DNA from: JAAXTX01 sp037139695
GTDB taxonomy: Bacteria > Patescibacteriota > Minisyncoccia > Moranbacterales > UBA1568
DNA: 7,176 bases
Direction: 5' to 3'
NCBI GenBank assembly: GCA_037139695.1
Contig: JBAXFX010000061.1
Span: 1-7,176 of the forward strand
Shown here: positions 5,649 through 7,176 of the stretch, one piece after another
Layout: the number at the start of each line of letters is the position of its first letter
Position numbering within the stretch: the first letter of the stretch is position 1
Translations under genes and position numbers: made by a program
Notes under the pieces: model-generated
What the model was told of the DNA's origin: nothing
The model's input: only the letters and a program-made list of their open reading frames with translations
Databases searched by the model: none

Positions 5649-5833
5649 AGTATCTATCTCAAATCTCAACGCCTATATAAGGCAAAAAATCCGCTTGCCG
5701 GCTGAAATCCGAAAATTTCGGCTGCAAATCATTCAAAAATCGTCAGGTTACGACAGTAGCCTTCCTCATTTTTCATGATTTTCGCTCGAAATTTTCGGAT
5801 TTACAGCTCGACATGAGATTTGAGATAGATACT
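5649..5833 (+). repeat. Complete MITE-like hairpin repeat, copy 2 (185 bp, 20-bp terminal inverted repeats)
   Basis: The ends are perfect 20-bp inverted repeats: AGTATCTATCTCAAATCTCA (5649-5668) and its complement (5814-5833). Inside, further inverted blocks pair in order: AAATCCGAAAATTTCG (5705-5720 with 5787-5802), AAATCAT (5726-5732 with 5775-5781), AAAAAT (5735-5740 with 5768-5773) and AGGTTAC with GTAGCCT (5745-5751 with 5756-5762, one wobble). The whole element can therefore fold around the 4-nt centre 5752-5755. The left arm is about 25 nt longer because of a segment holding the mini-hairpin GCCTATATAAGGC (5671-5683). TTA flanks both sides if the first base of the terminal repeat is counted as target (5647-5649 and 5833-5835). 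It encodes no protein. A non-autonomous mobile element is the best reading. Confidence 0.8.
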
Positions 5834-5928
5834 TAAAGGAAACTGAAAGCGGGATGATGCTCTAAAAAGCAGGAAGAGGATAATTGTAAATAGTAACATG
5901 TCGTTGAAGCGATATAACAGTAGTTCAT
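5834..5928 (+). promoter_or_regulatory. Leader region of the APH-like gene, possible -10 only
   Basis: This AT-rich gap lies between the repeat element and the start of the kinase gene. TATAAC at 5913-5918 resembles a -10 box and would place the transcript start within a few bases of the ATG at 5929, giving an almost leaderless mRNA. No -35 with proper spacing is evident (TTGTAA at 5884 is 23 nt away). No ribosome binding site is visible. Confidence 0.25.
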
Positions 5929-6585
5929 ATGGATATCGATATAATGAACGAGCTTGTTATATGGGCGGAACGGTTGATCGGGAATGACGCCGTCGTATCC
6001 AAGGAAAAATACGGCGATCAAAGCTCGGTATACGGACTACGTGTTCCGACCGGTGATTTTTTCCTGAAAATCGGGAAGGATTTGTCGAAGGAACATGAGC
6101 GACTCGAGTGGTTGGATGAGAAGTTACCTGTTCCGAAGGTAATCGGATTCACTCGTATCAGGGATGATGACGCCTTGCTCCTGTCGGCGATGCCGGGAAA
6201 AAATCTTGGGGAACTGAAAAAGGAATGGCCTGCTGAGAAGGTAGTGGATGCGCTGGTTGTGGCATTGCGCCGGTTTCATGCCGTCGATGTTTCCGATTGG
6301 CCGTTCGGGCCAACCGACGACGGCGTCTTGGTGCATGGCGACGCGTGCCTGCCGAACTTTATATTTAATGATGGTGGCCTGTCGGGCTATATTGATTTGG
6401 GCGAGATGATGGTCGGTGATCCGGAAGCGGATCTTGCGGCAGCCGTATGGAGCCTGCATTATAATCTTGGTCCGGGATACGGATCGATGTTTTTGGAACG
6501 GTACGGGGCGAAGAACGTCACGGACGAGTACGTGGAAGCGCTGAGACGGCGATATGAGGGCATGCAACAGTCATGGGGATTATGA
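5929..6585 (+). CDS. Compact APH(3')-like phosphotransferase
   Basis: A 218-aa protein of the aminoglycoside phosphotransferase / protein-kinase-like fold, closest in motifs to APH(3'). It has SSVYGLRVPTGDFFLKIG (32-49) with the ATP-binding Lys47, EHERLEWLDEKLPVPKVIGF (55-74), LLLSAMPGKNL hinge (83-93), LRRFHAVDVSDWPFGP (113-128), the catalytic loop LVHGDACLPNFIF (134-146) with Asp138 and Asn143, and YIDLGEMMVGDPEADLA (154-170) with metal-binding Asp156. All core catalytic residues are present. APH(3') enzymes are about 260-270 aa. Here the roughly 45-50 residues normally between the CPF segment and the catalytic loop are absent, and the C-terminus lacks the usual LLDEFF end. That missing region helps form the aminoglycoside pocket, so substrate and resistance function are uncertain; small-molecule kinase is the safest call. 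An internal ATG at 5944 is an alternative start. Confidence 0.8.
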   Translation: MDIDIMNELVIWAERLIGNDAVVSKEKYGDQSSVYGLRVPTGDFFLKIGKDLSKEHERLEWLDEKLPVPKVIGFTRIRDDDALLLSAMPGKNLGELKKEWPAEKVVDALVVALRRFHAVDVSDWPFGPTDDGVLVHGDACLPNFIFNDGGLSGYIDLGEMMVGDPEADLAAAVWSLHYNLGPGYGSMFLERYGAKNVTDEYVEALRRRYEGMQQSWGL

Positions 6586-6600
6586 TTTTTACTACAAGCA

Positions 6601-6629
6601 TTGACGTTTTACCGCTGACGTGGTAGAAC
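6601..6629 (+). promoter_or_regulatory. Sigma70-type promoter for the 126-aa gene
   Basis: TTGACG (6601-6606, 5 of 6 matches) and TAGAAC (6624-6629, 4 of 6 matches) are separated by exactly 17 nt. Transcription would start near 6636, leaving a leader of about 50 nt with a good ribosome binding site before the ATG at 6685. The -10 falls in the loop of a possible hairpin (6611-6637) that may end the upstream kinase transcript. Confidence 0.6.
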
Positions 6630-6647
6630 TCAGTGGTGTTCTTTTTT
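6611..6647 (+). terminator. Possible terminator of the APH-like gene, overlapping the next promoter
   Basis: ACCGCTGA (6611-6618) pairs with TCAGTGGT (6630-6637) with one G-T wobble around an 11-nt loop. T6 (6642-6647) follows after a 4-nt gap. It lies about 25 nt past the kinase stop. The long loop and the gap before the T-run make it weak. Confidence 0.35.
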
Positions 6648-6684
6648 GGTATTCGTTTTTCAATCTTTAAAAAAGGATGTAGTA

Positions 6685-7065
6685 ATGGAACGAAGTAGCA
6701 GTATCAACACAGGGGTTATAGCTACAGAGGAAGTAGCTATAGAAGCCATAGAATATAAGATATTCGCATTTCCGGGAGAGGCTGAGCTTCTGTCGAAAGT
6801 CGATAGGGGCACGATCGAAGTCGCTTTGGTGAAGGATTTCGCAGATAAGATGTTTCCCGCTTTCCGGATACTCACGAAGATATTTCTCCCGTTCCAACTG
6901 GAGAATGATCCGGTCGTGAGGGCACGAAACTTCTTGGAAGGGATTCTCTTGGTAGCGGAACCTCCTCTGAGTGAAATGGAACGCCGCATATTGCAGAAAT
7001 CCCTTAAGGACCGTCTTGCCGAACTGTCCTCAAAAGAAACGGGGGAGGAGGAGATCTCCTGTTGA
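6685..7065 (+). CDS. Uncharacterised 126-aa soluble protein
   Basis: Not recognised. It begins MERSSSINTGVIATEEVAIEAIEYKIF. A mixed alpha/beta stretch follows, with short hydrophobic segments (TIEVALVKDF, AFRILTKIFLPF, NFLEGILLVAEPPL). It ends in a charged helix, MERRILQKSLKDRLAEL (about residues 98-114), and an acidic tail SSKETGEEEISC. There is no signal peptide, no long membrane segment and no metal-binding cysteine cluster; the only Cys is the last residue. The ATG at 6685 is preferred over an upstream TTG (6646) because AAAAGGA (6671-6677) lies 7 nt before it, the clearest ribosome binding site in the window. It has its own promoter (6601-6629) and a strong terminator (7086-7121), so it is a single-gene unit. 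Its function cannot be given. It follows an APH-like kinase but is probably transcribed separately. Confidence 0.75.
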   Translation: MERSSSINTGVIATEEVAIEAIEYKIFAFPGEAELLSKVDRGTIEVALVKDFADKMFPAFRILTKIFLPFQLENDPVVRARNFLEGILLVAEPPLSEMERRILQKSLKDRLAELSSKETGEEEISC

Positions 7066-7085
7066 TTGTAACGCGTCGTATCACA

Positions 7086-7121
7086 CCGGGTGGAATAGCT
7101 ATTCCACCCGGGCATTTTTTT
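7086..7121 (+). terminator. Strong intrinsic terminator of the 126-aa gene
   Basis: CCGGGTGGAATAG (7086-7098) and CTATTCCACCCGG (7099-7111) form a perfect 26-nt palindrome. GCA and then seven T (7115-7121) follow. It lies 20 nt past the stop codon. The T-tract runs directly into the terminal repeat of the MITE-like element, copy 3. Confidence 0.92.
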
Positions 7122-7176
7122 AGTATCTCTCTCAAATCTCATGTCGAGCTGTAAATCCGAAAATTTCGATAGGAGC
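7122..7176 (-). repeat. MITE-like hairpin repeat, copy 3 (B-type arm, cut by the window edge)
   Basis: Positions 7122-7169 match the reverse complement of the right arm of the complete copy (5833 back to 5786) over 48 nt with one mismatch, in the terminal repeat. The match covers the terminal repeat, the spacer TGTCGAGCTGT and the AAATCCGAAAATTTCG block. After about 7169 the sequence diverges, and the window ends before the rest can be seen. Orientation is inverted relative to copy 2. Confidence 0.8.

Noticed and set aside
5649..5833. Integron attC site or CRISPR repeat
   Set aside because: There is no integrase, no attC R-box core sites and no spacer-repeat periodicity. Perfect 20-bp ends and dispersed inverted copies fit a MITE-like element better.

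Overview
The window reads as a compact bacterial chromosome segment of moderate GC content. No rRNA, tRNA, CRISPR array or transposase gene was recognised. The unusual nucleotide-metabolism proteins, weak ribosome binding sites and tight packing suggest a Candidate Phyla Radiation (Patescibacteria) type bacterium. That is an inference, since the window holds no taxonomic marker good enough to settle it.

Layout. Positions 1-107 are half of a palindromic, MITE-like repeat. Positions 107-250 are a run of hairpins that includes two terminators reading leftward. A small single-span membrane protein is encoded at 293-622 on the minus strand. A divergent intergenic region (623-824) separates it from a plus-strand set devoted to dTTP supply: a duplicated-domain ThyX-like thymidylate synthase (825-2117), a P-loop deoxynucleoside monophosphate kinase-like protein (2296-2871), a thymidylate kinase with an altered P-loop (2876-3487) and dUTPase (3521-3946). 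The glutamyl/aspartyl-tRNA amidotransferase subunit GatB follows (4097-5572). A complete 185-bp copy of the repeat lies at 5649-5833. Next come a compact APH(3')-like kinase (5929-6585) and an unrecognised 126-aa protein (6685-7065). The latter ends in a strong terminator whose T-tract runs straight into a third copy of the repeat (7122-7176, cut by the window edge).

How the genes fit together. Dut turns dUTP into dUMP, the ThyX-like enzyme would methylate dUMP to dTMP, and Tmk and/or the neighbouring dNMP kinase would phosphorylate it. This gives a nearly complete route to dTTP in one gene run. GatB belongs to tRNA-dependent Gln/Asn formation and is probably only a neighbour.

Most notable points. 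(1) The ThyX-like protein is an internal duplication whose halves have each lost a different part of the ThyX signature. (2) The thymidylate kinase lacks the Walker A lysine and the Asp of its DRY motif. (3) The hairpin repeat family has 20-bp terminal inverted repeats, and its copies sit directly on terminator T-tracts. (4) Eight units of a degenerate 8-bp tandem repeat and a pair of twin hairpins precede the dNMP kinase gene. (5) The APH-like kinase lacks about 45-50 residues of the usual helical insert.
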